Origin: Psychroflexus salarius
Lineage (GTDB): Bacteria > Bacteroidota > Bacteroidia > Flavobacteriales > Flavobacteriaceae
Direction: 5' to 3'
Assembly: GCF_900129035.1 (NCBI RefSeq)
Contig: NZ_FQTW01000001.1
Location: 248,001 to 312,000, forward strand
Length of the DNA stretch: 64,000 bases
This document shows positions 1-8,765 of this stretch, piece after piece (the first letter of the stretch is position 1; the number at the start of each line of letters is the position of its first letter). The notes below the pieces were generated by a model. That model ran no database searches. It was not told the origin of the DNA and saw only the letters and a program-made list of their open reading frames with translations. The position numbers and the translations under genes are program-made.

Positions 1-230
1 GCCTCAAGTTCGATTGGGCTAACTTAGAGGCTTACAATTTATCAACTAATTTTCTGCTTTCGGGAGGAATTTCAGCTGAAGACGCCGTTAAAATTAGTCA
101 AATTCAGCATTCTAAATTAATCGGTGTCGATTTAAATTCAAAATTTGAACTTCAACCTGGATTAAAAGACATCAAACGTTTATCAATATTCACCTCACAA
201 CTCAAAACCTATGAAAACTCCATTGTATAA
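1..230 (+). CDS. trpF: Phosphoribosylanthranilate isomerase, 3' end only (TrpF)
   Basis: This is the C-terminal 75 residues or so of a protein cut by the window edge; the reading frame runs from base 3 to the TAA at 228-230. It keeps the TrpF barrel signatures LLSGGIS (phosphate-binding Gly-Gly loop of strand 7) and the GVDLNSKFE...PGLKD ending typical of the family. TrpF isomerises N-(5-phosphoribosyl)anthranilate to the carboxyphenylamino-deoxyribulose phosphate in tryptophan synthesis. The last 20 bases overlap the start of trpB, so the two are translationally coupled. The start and the upstream trp genes lie outside the window. Confidence 0.9.
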   Translation, partial: LKFDWANLEAYNLSTNFLLSGGISAEDAVKISQIQHSKLIGVDLNSKFELQPGLKDIKRLSIFTSQLKTYENSIV

Positions 231-1410
231 AGAACCCAATTCACTAGGATTTTACGGAAATTTTGGTGGCGCATTTATTCCTGAAATGTTATACCCAAAT
301 GTTCAAGAATTAAATGAAGCTTATACCACAATTTTAGCTAGTAACGACTTTAAAAAAGACTTTAATAAGTTGTTGCGCGATTATGTTGGTAGACCAACAC
401 CGCTTTATTTTGCAGAACGCTTAAGCGAACGCTACCAAACTAAAATCTATCTCAAACGAGAAGACTTATGCCACACAGGCGCTCACAAAATAAATAATAC
501 CGTTGGGCAAATTTTAATGGCCAAGCGCTTAGGCAAAAAACGAATTATAGCCGAAACTGGAGCTGGGCAACATGGCGTAGCTACGGCCACTGTTTGTGCC
601 TTAATGGGTATAGAATGTGTGGTTTATATGGGCGCTGTAGATATTAAACGACAAGCCCCAAATGTGTCTCGAATGAAAATGCTAGGCGCAACTGTTAAAC
701 CTGCAACATCAGGAAGTCAAACACTAAAAGATGCTACAAACGAAGCGATAAGAGATTGGATTAATAATCCAACAGACACGCATTACATTATTGGCTCAGT
801 AGTTGGGCCTCATCCCTATCCAGATTTAGTCGCCAAATTACAAGCAGTGATTTCTGAAGAAGTTGAACAACAATTATTTGAAAAAGAAGGGACAAAAGTT
901 CCGGATCATGTCATAGCTTGTGTTGGCGGTGGTAGTAATGCCGCTGGTATTTATTATCAGTTTTTAAATAATCCTGAAGTAAACATTATTGCCGTTGAAG
1001 CTGAAGGAAAAGGCATTTTAACTGGTGAAAGCGCCGCCACAACTCGACTAGGAAGATCAGGAATCATACATGGCAGTAAAACATTGTTAATGCAAAATAA
1101 AGATGGGCAAATTACTGAACCTTACTCAATTTCAGCGGGCTTAGACTATCCAGGCATTGGTCCGATGCATGCTAACTTGTTTGAAAGCAAACGGGCTGAA
1201 TTTATAAGCGTTACCGATGAAGATGCCATGAAAGCTGGGCTAGAGTTAAGCCAAACTGAAGGCATTATTCCCGCGATTGAAACCGCACATGCTTTTGCTA
1301 TTTTTAAAGAACGCCAATTTAATCATGATGAAATTTTGGTATTTAACTGTTCTGGACGTGGCGATAAAGATTTACAAACCTATACTGACTACTTTAAACT
1401 TATTGACTAA
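211..1410 (+). CDS. trpB: Tryptophan synthase beta chain
   Basis: The beta subunit joins indole to serine with pyridoxal phosphate to give tryptophan. The 399-residue length is normal. The PLP lysine lies in the KREDLCHTGAHKINN segment (about residues 80-95), the phosphate-binding glycine loop CVGGGSNAAG is near residue 235, and the conserved SAGLDYPGIGP loop is near residue 310. The ATG lies inside the end of trpF (20-base overlap), and the stop TAA shares its last A with the ATG of trpA, so trpF-trpB-trpA is one transcript. The subunits are expected to form the usual alpha2beta2 complex that channels indole. Confidence 0.98.
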   Translation: MKTPLYKEPNSLGFYGNFGGAFIPEMLYPNVQELNEAYTTILASNDFKKDFNKLLRDYVGRPTPLYFAERLSERYQTKIYLKREDLCHTGAHKINNTVGQILMAKRLGKKRIIAETGAGQHGVATATVCALMGIECVVYMGAVDIKRQAPNVSRMKMLGATVKPATSGSQTLKDATNEAIRDWINNPTDTHYIIGSVVGPHPYPDLVAKLQAVISEEVEQQLFEKEGTKVPDHVIACVGGGSNAAGIYYQFLNNPEVNIIAVEAEGKGILTGESAATTRLGRSGIIHGSKTLLMQNKDGQITEPYSISAGLDYPGIGPMHANLFESKRAEFISVTDEDAMKAGLELSQTEGIIPAIETAHAFAIFKERQFNHDEILVFNCSGRGDKDLQTYTDYFKLID

Positions 1411-2180
1411 TGCAAAATAGAATACATCAACGCTTACAACAACCTGAAAAAATAGTCTCTATTTATTTTACAGCAGGTTATCCTAAACGTGACGACACCT
1501 TAGAAGTTATTCAAGAATTGGTTAACAATGGTGTTGATATGATTGAAGTTGGCTTACCATACAGTGATCCCTTAGCCGATGGACCAACGATTCAACAGAG
1601 TTCTACACAAGCTTTAAAAAATGGAATGAGCTCTCAACTTTTGTTTGAGCAATTAAAAGATTTAAGGCAAATCACATCAGTTCCTGTTATTGTAATGGGT
1701 TATTTTAATGCGATGTTGCAATATGGTGTTAAAGCCTTTTGTGAATCTTGCGAAAAATGTGGCATTGACGGCATAATAATGCCTGACTTGCCAATAGATA
1801 TCTATCAAGCTGAATACCAAAGTATTTTTGAACAACATCAACTCAGTTTTATTAGTCTAATTACACCACAAACTTCTGATGAACGTATTAAACAGCTTGA
1901 TGAAGCTAGTAATAGCTTTATCTACATGGTAAGTTCAGCCAGTACTACAGGAAGTCAGGCAGGTTTCGGTCAAACTGAACTTGATTATTTTAAACGTATT
2001 CACGACATGAGACTTAAAAATAAACTTATTGTTGGATTTGGAATTAAAGACCAAACAAGTTTTGACCAAGCCGCTCAATACACAAGTGGCTGCATTATTG
2101 GCAGTGCTTACATTAAACATATCACTGAGCATGGTTTAAGGCAAACCAAGCCGTTTATAAAGTCACTCAAAGAACAATAG
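1410..2180 (+). CDS. trpA: Tryptophan synthase alpha chain
   Basis: The alpha subunit cleaves indole-3-glycerol phosphate to indole and glyceraldehyde 3-phosphate. The 256 residues form a TIM barrel with the catalytic Glu in MIEVGLPYSDPLADGP (about residues 45-60), the catalytic Asp in GIIMPDLP and the phosphate-binding GFGI loop near residue 210. The start overlaps the trpB stop by one base. This is the last gene of the trp operon: a strong hairpin terminator follows 27 bases after the stop. Confidence 0.98.
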   Translation: MQNRIHQRLQQPEKIVSIYFTAGYPKRDDTLEVIQELVNNGVDMIEVGLPYSDPLADGPTIQQSSTQALKNGMSSQLLFEQLKDLRQITSVPVIVMGYFNAMLQYGVKAFCESCEKCGIDGIIMPDLPIDIYQAEYQSIFEQHQLSFISLITPQTSDERIKQLDEASNSFIYMVSSASTTGSQAGFGQTELDYFKRIHDMRLKNKLIVGFGIKDQTSFDQAAQYTSGCIIGSAYIKHITEHGLRQTKPFIKSLKEQ

Positions 2181-2206
2181 TTTAGTTAGCTATTGATGTT
2201 GATTGT

Positions 2207-2245
2207 AAAAGCCTCTAGTTTTTTAAAAACATAGAGGCTTTTTGT
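2207..2245. terminator. Bidirectional terminator between trpA and pyc
   Basis: An 11-bp perfect stem (AAAAGCCTCTA at 2207-2217 with its complement at 2232-2242) encloses a 14-nt loop. The A-run on the left arm and T-run on the right arm give a U-tract in both directions, which suits the convergent trpA (+) and pyc (-) genes. Confidence 0.88.
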
Positions 2246-2262
2246 TAATAATAATATCTTGC

Positions 2263-5200
2263 TTAACTTAGTTCCAGGACTAAATCATCGGCATATACCA
2301 TTTTACCCACATCAATTAAAACAGCATCTACTTGTCCATTAATATTAGCAGTTACCGTTGTTTCCATTTTCATGGCTTCGATAATAAATAAAGGCTGATT
2401 TTTCTTCACTTGATCGCCTTTCTTAACCAAAACCTGACTTAAAGAACCTTGTAAAGGTGCGCCGATTTGATGATGATCAGACTTATCAACTTTTTGATGC
2501 ACAACTGTTTCAACGGCAATACTTTCATCCTTTACTAAAATGTTTCTTGTTTGTCCATTGACTTTAAAAAAGACCGTCACTAAACCTTCGGCATCAGCTT
2601 CACTGATAGAAAGCAAAGTGATTAGTAATGTTTTACCACGATCTAATTCAACGACAATTTCTTCTCCTAAATCCATGCCATAGAAGAAATTCTTTGTTGG
2701 TAGGTTAGTCACATTTCCATACTTTAAATGCGCATCATAAGCATCTGTAAATACCTTTGGATATAGTTTGTAGGATAAGAAATCAGTAAAATCAAGCTCT
2801 CGATCTAAATCAGTCGAAAATTCAGATTTAAACTCGGTAAACTCTTTATCAAAGTCAATTGGTTGTAAGTGCGCGTTTGGTCGATCAGTATAAGGCTTTT
2901 CACCTTTTAATATAATATCTTGTATATCTTTGGGGAAACCGCCAACTGGCTGACCCAAATCACCTTTAAAGAAACTCACTACTGACTGTGGAAACGAAAT
3001 TGTTTCGCCTTTTTCAAGTATATCAGCAATAGTATAGTTGTTACTAACCATAAACTGCGCCATGTCTCCTACTACTTTAGAACTTGGCGTCACTTTAATA
3101 ATATCGCCAAATAATTGATTGACTTGGGCGTACATATCGGTAATTTCATGAAAACGATCAGCTAAGCCTAAAGATTCTGCTTGTGGTTTTAAATTAGAAT
3201 ATTGTCCACCAGGAATTTCATGCTTATATACTTCTCCACTACCCGACTTTAAACCCGATTCAAATGGGTAATAATAAGTACGAACTTGTTCCCAGTAAAT
3301 AGAATAATCATTTAATTGTTCAGCATCAAAATAATTGGCACGTTTGTGATGTTTTAATACATTATTAACCGAGTTGAAGTTAGGCTGAGAGGTTAAACCT
3401 GAGAGACCTCCTAAAGCAACATCAATTACATCTACACCTGCATCAACCGCATTGAGATAAGTTGAAGCTTGCATAGATGATGTATCGTGCGTGTGTAAGT
3501 GAATTGGAATTGAAACTTCAGACTTTAAAGCAGAAATTAATTCGGTTGCGGCTAAAGGTGTTAATAAGCCAGCCATGTCTTTAATAGCTAATATGTGTGC
3601 ACCAGCATTTTCAATATCTTTTGCCAGTTGAAGATAATAGTCTAAAGTATATTTAGACCTGTTTTTATCGAGAATATCTCCTGTATAACACATCGAGGCT
3701 TCAGCTAAGCCATTGGTGTTTTTTCGGACATGCTCAATACATGGTGCAATAGATTGCATCCAGTTTTGAGAGTCAAAAATCCTGAAAATATCAACTCCAT
3801 TTTCCCAAGCTTCAGCGACAAATCGTTCAATTAAGTTATCAGGGTATGCGGTATAACCAACAGCGTTAGAACCTCGCAATAACATTTGCAACAAAATGTT
3901 AGGCATTGTTTTTCTAATTTGTCTTAAACGATCCCAAGGATTTTCTTTTAAAAACCGCATGCAGACATCAAAAGTAGCGCCACCCCAAACCTCAGCACTA
4001 AATAATTGCGGAAAGCTTTTAGCATAAGCTTCGGTTACTTTAAGCATATCATAAGTTCGCATACGCGTTGCTAGTAAACTTTGGTGTGCATCCCTTAAAG
4101 TGGTGTCTGTATACTGAATTTTAGATTCGTTTTTCAGCCATTTAGCAAAGTCGTCTGGTCCTAACTCTGTTAACAAATCTTTTGTACCTTTTGCAAAACC
4201 AAGTGATTTATCAAATGAAGGTATGTCAGGTTTTAAAAATTTAGGATTACTGATGCTGTTTTTAACATCAGGGTTACCGTTAACAGTAATATTGCCAAGA
4301 TACTGGACTAATTTTGTAGCGCGGTTTCGAGGTTTTTTAATGTTGAATAAATGCGGATTATTTTGAATATAATTAACAGTGATTTTACCATCTCTAAAGT
4401 TATCGTCTTTAAGAAGGTTGTCTAAAAAACCCATATTGGTTTTTACGCCACGCACGCGAAATTCGGCTAAAGCACGGCGCATTTTCTTACAAGCATCATC
4501 TAATGTTCGGCTACTGGCTGAAACTTTTACTAACATAGAATCGAAAAACGGAGAGATTTTAACACCTTGATAAACACTTCCTGCATCTAAGCGAATACCA
4601 AAACCCGAAGCACTTCGGTAAGTTGAAATAATCCCGTAATCAGGTTTAAATTCGTTTTCAGGATCTTCAGTGGTAATTCTACATTGTACGGCATAGCCAT
4701 AAGTAGAAACATGAGCTTGACTGCCTAAATTTATTTCAGGTGCTGAAAGTTGATAGCCAGATGCAATATAAATTTGTGTTTTAATCAAATCAACTCCTGT
4801 CACTTCTTCAGTTACCGTGTGTTCTACTTGCACACGTGGGTTAACTTCAATAAAAAAGATGTTTTCTTCAGCATCGACTAAAAACTCGACCGTACCAATA
4901 TTGTTATAATTAACGGCGCTACAAATTTTAATGGCATAGTCGTATAAGGCTTGTTTGGTTGTATCACTTAAACCTAAAGATGGTGCAAACTCAATAACCT
5001 TTTGGTAACGGCGTTGTACAGAACAATCACGCTCAAATAAATGCAACATATTACCATGATTATCGGCTACAATTTGAATTTCTATATGTTTAGGGTTTTC
5101 GACATATCGTTCTAAAAACACTGTTTCGTCTCCAAAGGCATTTTTAGCCTCACGCCGCGATTCGCTATAAGCTTTTTTTAGTTGTTCTTGGTCACGAATC

Positions 5201-5715
5201 ACACGCATGCCACGACCACCACCGCCAGAAGCGGCTTTTAACATTAATGGGTAACCTATACGATCAGCCTCATTTAAAGCAATTTCAAGAGAATTAAGTG
5301 GATCTTGATTACTTTGAATGATTGGAACTTCAGACTTTAAAGCAACGCTTTTTGCCGTGACTTTATCGCCTAATGATTGGAGCACGGAAACCTTTGGACC
5401 AATAAAAATAATGCCATGGTCTTCACAAGCTTTTGCAAACTGAGCGTTTTCAGAAAGAAATCCATAACCTGGATGTATAGCATCAACACCATTTTGTTTT
5501 GCAACCCTTATGATTTCATCTATATTGAGATAAGGTTTTAATGGGTCTTGGTCTTCGCCAATTTGGTAAGATTCGTCTGCCTTGTAGCGGTGAAGTGAAT
5601 AACGATCTTCATAGGTGTAAATACCAACGGTTCGCAAACCGATTTCAGTACAAGCTCTAAAAATTCTAATGGCAATTTCTCCTCGATTAGCAACGAGGAC
5701 TTTTTTGATGTTCAT
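2263..5715 (-). CDS. pyc: Pyruvate carboxylase
   Basis: This biotin enzyme carboxylates pyruvate to oxaloacetate to refill the TCA cycle. The 1150 residues match the usual single-chain length. Domains in order are biotin carboxylase with ATP grasp (about 1-455; glycine-rich KAASGGGGRGMR near 160), a carboxyltransferase barrel (about 535-800; DTTLRDAHQSLLATRMRT, metal-binding HLHTHDTS), a conserved carboxylase domain, and C-terminal BCCP with biotinyl Lys1116 in EAMKMET. Together these mark pyruvate carboxylase rather than a split acyl-CoA or oxaloacetate enzyme. It is a single gene, convergent with trpA. I saw no clear -7 box directly upstream. Confidence 0.97.
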   Translation of the reverse strand: MNIKKVLVANRGEIAIRIFRACTEIGLRTVGIYTYEDRYSLHRYKADESYQIGEDQDPLKPYLNIDEIIRVAKQNGVDAIHPGYGFLSENAQFAKACEDHGIIFIGPKVSVLQSLGDKVTAKSVALKSEVPIIQSNQDPLNSLEIALNEADRIGYPLMLKAASGGGGRGMRVIRDQEQLKKAYSESRREAKNAFGDETVFLERYVENPKHIEIQIVADNHGNMLHLFERDCSVQRRYQKVIEFAPSLGLSDTTKQALYDYAIKICSAVNYNNIGTVEFLVDAEENIFFIEVNPRVQVEHTVTEEVTGVDLIKTQIYIASGYQLSAPEINLGSQAHVSTYGYAVQCRITTEDPENEFKPDYGIISTYRSASGFGIRLDAGSVYQGVKISPFFDSMLVKVSASSRTLDDACKKMRRALAEFRVRGVKTNMGFLDNLLKDDNFRDGKITVNYIQNNPHLFNIKKPRNRATKLVQYLGNITVNGNPDVKNSISNPKFLKPDIPSFDKSLGFAKGTKDLLTELGPDDFAKWLKNESKIQYTDTTLRDAHQSLLATRMRTYDMLKVTEAYAKSFPQLFSAEVWGGATFDVCMRFLKENPWDRLRQIRKTMPNILLQMLLRGSNAVGYTAYPDNLIERFVAEAWENGVDIFRIFDSQNWMQSIAPCIEHVRKNTNGLAEASMCYTGDILDKNRSKYTLDYYLQLAKDIENAGAHILAIKDMAGLLTPLAATELISALKSEVSIPIHLHTHDTSSMQASTYLNAVDAGVDVIDVALGGLSGLTSQPNFNSVNNVLKHHKRANYFDAEQLNDYSIYWEQVRTYYYPFESGLKSGSGEVYKHEIPGGQYSNLKPQAESLGLADRFHEITDMYAQVNQLFGDIIKVTPSSKVVGDMAQFMVSNNYTIADILEKGETISFPQSVVSFFKGDLGQPVGGFPKDIQDIILKGEKPYTDRPNAHLQPIDFDKEFTEFKSEFSTDLDRELDFTDFLSYKLYPKVFTDAYDAHLKYGNVTNLPTKNFFYGMDLGEEIVVELDRGKTLLITLLSISEADAEGLVTVFFKVNGQTRNILVKDESIAVETVVHQKVDKSDHHQIGAPLQGSLSQVLVKKGDQVKKNQPLFIIEAMKMETTVTANINGQVDAVLIDVGKMVYADDLVLELS

Positions 5716-5833
5716 GGTCTAAAAGTGTTTGTTGTGTCTATTAAAAAGCTGTTAATGGCTATGAAAGTAGAGGATTTTATGTAGTTTTGCAAATTATGTA
5801 GTTAATCTGTATTGTTTATAGATAGCTAGATTT

Positions 5834-5913
5834 GCGTTAGGGATTGATGCGGCATCCTTTTTGTGCTTTTGTAAATGGCACAAAAAGATACAGCGGAAAG
5901 CCCGCTCGAACGC
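5834..5913. repeat. Cloverleaf-like structured repeat upstream of tmRNA
   Basis: This GC-richer 80-base patch can fold into three hairpins closed by an outer stem. GCGTT (5834-5838) pairs with AACGC (5909-5913). Inside are GATG-CGG-CATC (5846-5856), a 10-bp stem CTTTTTGTGC (5857-5866) with GCACAAAAAG (5878-5887), and AGCGG-AAAGC-CCGCT (5892-5906). An exact -7 type box TAGATTTG (5827-5834) abuts the left edge. From memory, similar intergenic elements recur in Flavobacteriaceae, but I cannot verify copy number. It is not part of pyc or the mature tmRNA. It could be a MITE- or REP-like repeat, or a small RNA. Confidence 0.55.
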
Positions 5914-5957
5914 CATAATAATGTTCATTGAAATAGTATTTTACTATTCAATTACTT

Positions 5958-6356
5958 GGGGTCGATTTGGTTTTGACAGCAAGAACAATTGAGGAGTAAG
6001 CACGTCGAGCGCTGGGATACAGCTCGTAAATATCATATTTCACACTTTTTTAAACGGCGAGAATAACTACGCCATGGCTGCATAATCTGAATTATAGTAG
6101 GATTATCTTAGCCGCTACAAGGTAGTGGGCCATGATGTCTCGTAAAGGCCTTGATTTACGGCATTTACATATAAGGCACCGGTAAAGTAAATATAGCTTG
6201 TGTAGGGTCTTGATGCGCAAGTGAAATTTAATTGAGAATAAGGTTAATGTAGGTTGTTTTTGGCCAGCATTAACTCGACAACCTAAGTAAAAACTAAGCG
6301 TGTAGAAAACTGCTGAATTGCTTGTTTGGACGGGAGTTCGAGTCTCCCCGACTCCA
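5958..6356 (+). ncRNA. ssrA: Transfer-messenger RNA (tmRNA)
   Basis: tmRNA rescues stalled ribosomes together with SmpB, whose gene is also in this window (52094). The 5' end GGGGTCGATTTGGTTTTGAC forms the tRNA-like acceptor with CGACTCC at the 3' end; a T arm GGGAG-TTCGAGT-CTCCC (from 6332) precedes it and discriminator A is at 6356. CCA is not encoded. The tag reading frame begins at GGC (6056) and ends at TAA (6083-6085), giving GENNYAMAA. The exact 5' and 3' ends are inferred from pairing. A terminator follows directly. Confidence 0.95.
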
Positions 6357-6366
6357 CTATTAAAAG

Positions 6367-6396
6367 CCTTTGCGAATTTATTGCAAAGGTTTTTTT
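6367..6396 (+). terminator. Terminator of tmRNA
   Basis: CCTTTGC (6367-6373) pairs with GCAAAGG (6383-6389), and seven T residues follow. It lies about ten bases after the tmRNA 3' end and is a standard intrinsic terminator on the plus strand. Confidence 0.85.
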
Positions 6397-6425
6397 GTAT
6401 TTAATGCAAAAGGTTAAACTCTGAT

Positions 6426-6445
6426 GTTTAATTAATTGATTAAAC
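6426..6445. promoter_or_regulatory. Candidate operator palindrome upstream of laminarinase
   Basis: GTTTAAT (6426-6432) and its exact complement ATTAAAC (6439-6445) are separated by six bases, forming a 20-bp dyad 73 bases before the laminarinase ATG. Its size and symmetry suit a dimeric repressor or activator. No regulator gene is adjacent, and the AT-rich background lowers the weight of the match. Confidence 0.35.
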
Positions 6446-6518
6446 CTATAATTCACTTAAATTAAAGCTTTAACATTTATAGATATTAATTACAATTTAA
6501 TCTCATTATAATTGAAGT

Positions 6519-8126
6519 ATGAAAAATAAAATATTACAAATAATTTCAGTTTTATTTCTAAGTTATACTGTTCAAGCTCAAACTGATATTATAGAAGATT
6601 TTGAAACCACAACTCCAAACTACAATTGGGTTGGTGATGATTGTAATGTTGATACACATTTCGCTAATCCATTCATAACTTCTCAAAATAATTCGACTTT
6701 TGTTTTAAAATATAATGACGATGGCGGTGATTATGCCAATGTAAGATTTGATTATGGCGAAAACTTCGATTTATCAGGTTCACATGCGTTTAATATGATG
6801 ATTTATGTGCCTTCATCGAGCCTAACAGGAAATTCACCAAACCAAATTTCATTAAAACTACAAAACGCTAACCTACCAGAACCTTGGTCTACTCAAACCG
6901 AAATTATTAAACCGATTACTCTTGATCAATGGCAAACTGTTAGCTTTAACTTTAATCAAGATAACTACATAAATCTAGACCCGAATTCACCTGCACCGCA
7001 ATTAAGGACAGATTTTAATCGTGTGCTGATCCAAATTAATGGAGAAGCTAACACAGATGAAGTTACGGCTTATATTGATAATTTTACCTACACATGTACA
7101 ACCACCACAACGCCAACCACGCCAATATTTGATGAATTGGTTTGGCAAGATGAGTTTAACTATTCGGGTGCTGTTGATTCTGAGAAGTGGTTTCATCAAA
7201 CACTTTTACCTAACGGAAATTCATGGTTTAATGGTGAAATACAACATTACACCGATCGCCTAGAAAATGCTGAAGTCTCGAATGGCACATTAAAAATTAG
7301 AGCTAAATCTGAAGTTTTTACAGATCAAGGTGTAACAAAAACGCACACTTCAGCCCGGTTAAATTCAAAATTTGCTTTCACCTATGAGCGTGTTAAAATT
7401 AGAGCCAAACTGCCTACAGGTATTGGTACATGGCCAGCACTTTGGTTATTGGGTCAAAATATAAATGAAGATGGTGCTTACTGGGATAATCAAGGTTTTG
7501 ACACAACTGCATGGCCAGCTTGTGGCGAGATTGATATAATGGAACATTGGGGCAATAATCAAGATTATGTATCAAGTGCCATTCATACACCGTCAAGTTT
7601 TGGTGGCACAGTTAACTATGGTGGCCGTATGCTTCCTAATGCTTCAAATGCTTTTCATGATTATGAAATGATTTGGACACCTGATTATATAGAATTTAGA
7701 GTTGATGGTGTAAGCCATTACACCTATGAGCCTGAAGTAAAAAACAGTAGTACCTGGCCTTTTGATGCTAACCAATACCTACTTTTAAATGTTGCCATTT
7801 TACCAAGTATTAGTCCGTCGTTTACAGAGAGCAGCTTAGAAATTGATTATGTACGTATTTACCAAAATAGCACTTTAAATCAAGCTGAAGTTAATCGACT
7901 TAATGAAGTTAGCATCTACCCTAATCCTGCTAAGCATTTAGTGAATTTAAACCGTGCTAAACAAGTTTCTAATTATATTATTTACAATCAGTTAGGTCAA
8001 GTTGTTAGTAAAGCAGCTTTAGTAAAAACACAGATTAATGTGAGTGACTTAGCAAAGGGTGCTTATAGCATAAAACTAATCGATGCTCAGCAAAACACAA
8101 GAACAATGAAGTTAGTTATTCAATAA
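6519..8126 (+). CDS. Secreted GH16 beta-glucanase (laminarinase-type) with T9SS sorting domain
   Basis: This is predicted to hydrolyse beta-1,3 or mixed-linkage glucan (algal laminarin) outside the cell. A signal peptide occupies residues 1-20 (cleavage after YTVQA). Residues about 22-190 form a beta-rich, probably carbohydrate-binding domain, followed by a Thr/Pro linker near 194-203. The GH16 domain covers about 205-450 with catalytic motif EIDIMEHWG: Glu337 nucleophile, Asp339, Glu342 acid/base. The C-terminus (about 463-535, beginning SIYPNPAKHLVNLN) is a type A T9SS sorting domain, so export should go through the type IX system. It is a stand-alone gene with no SusC/SusD pair nearby. The exact substrate is inferred from family membership. 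Confidence 0.9.
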   Translation: MKNKILQIISVLFLSYTVQAQTDIIEDFETTTPNYNWVGDDCNVDTHFANPFITSQNNSTFVLKYNDDGGDYANVRFDYGENFDLSGSHAFNMMIYVPSSSLTGNSPNQISLKLQNANLPEPWSTQTEIIKPITLDQWQTVSFNFNQDNYINLDPNSPAPQLRTDFNRVLIQINGEANTDEVTAYIDNFTYTCTTTTTPTTPIFDELVWQDEFNYSGAVDSEKWFHQTLLPNGNSWFNGEIQHYTDRLENAEVSNGTLKIRAKSEVFTDQGVTKTHTSARLNSKFAFTYERVKIRAKLPTGIGTWPALWLLGQNINEDGAYWDNQGFDTTAWPACGEIDIMEHWGNNQDYVSSAIHTPSSFGGTVNYGGRMLPNASNAFHDYEMIWTPDYIEFRVDGVSHYTYEPEVKNSSTWPFDANQYLLLNVAILPSISPSFTESSLEIDYVRIYQNSTLNQAEVNRLNEVSIYPNPAKHLVNLNRAKQVSNYIIYNQLGQVVSKAALVKTQINVSDLAKGAYSIKLIDAQQNTRTMKLVIQ

Positions 8127-8198
8127 ATTATATTTCAAAATATTCGTTATCCTTTGTTATACTTTATTTAAATAATGTACTTTATATTAAAATTGCAT

Positions 8199-8206
8199 TA
8201 ATTTTG
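8199..8206 (+). promoter_or_regulatory. -7 promoter box for the HNH gene
   Basis: TAATTTTG matches the Bacteroidota -7 consensus TAnnTTTG exactly and lies 13 bases before the ATG at 8220. No good -33 TTG is visible. AATGTAC at 8174-8180 resembles one unit of the TGTACA array near the convergent HU gene. Confidence 0.5.
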
Positions 8207-8219
8207 AAATAAAAAACCA

Positions 8220-8765
8220 ATGATTCGCAATTTCCCCAACGAACAATGGAAGACAATTGTCTTTGACGATAAAATTTCTGAAACCGAGCACTATAAAATC
8301 TCTAATTTTGGGCGTATTATTAACTGTAAAAGCACAGATGAATTTTTAATGAAAGAGTCTTACATTAACGGTTACCAAAATTTACGCTTAAAACAAAAGC
8401 ATAATGGCAAACAGACCAGTCGCTATGTGCATAAACTTGTTGCGCAACATTTCTTAGAACAAGGTGATGGTATTTACGTGATCCATATTGACTATGACAA
8501 AACTAACAACCACGTTGATAACCTTAAATGGGCAACTAAACGTGAAAAAGAGCTACATCAATTTAATGGTCCGAATTTTAAAGCCATGAAAGGTATAAGA
8601 CGGTATTCTAAACTTACAGAAACCCGCGTTAAATTAATTAAACGTAAACTAAACGATCCCAACCGACGTACAAGAATGAAAATGATTGCCAAACAATTTG
8701 GTATTTCTGAAATGCAATTATACCGTATAAAATCTGGTGAAAATTGGGGCTCAGTAGAACCTTAA
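8220..8765 (+). CDS. NUMOD4 and HNH endonuclease-family protein
   Basis: This 181-residue protein has the architecture of homing-type HNH nucleases. An N-terminal NUMOD4 motif (about 4-50; W10, then YKISNFGRI) is followed by an HNH core with His71 (VHKLVAQHF), His89 in VIHIDYDKTNN, Asn97 and NLKWAT. The C-terminal helix-turn-helix (about 150-175, MIAKQFGISEMQLYRIKSG) probably binds DNA. Free-standing genes like this are common in Bacteroidota and phages; whether this one still cuts DNA or only binds it is unknown. Its last four bases overlap the convergent HU-like gene. Confidence 0.85.
   Translation: MIRNFPNEQWKTIVFDDKISETEHYKISNFGRIINCKSTDEFLMKESYINGYQNLRLKQKHNGKQTSRYVHKLVAQHFLEQGDGIYVIHIDYDKTNNHVDNLKWATKREKELHQFNGPNFKAMKGIRRYSKLTETRVKLIKRKLNDPNRRTRMKMIAKQFGISEMQLYRIKSGENWGSVEP

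Noticed and set aside
5958-6445. Mobile element inserted at the tmRNA 3' end
   Set aside because: tmRNA is a common integration site, but no integrase is present and I found no repeat of the tmRNA 3' end downstream.
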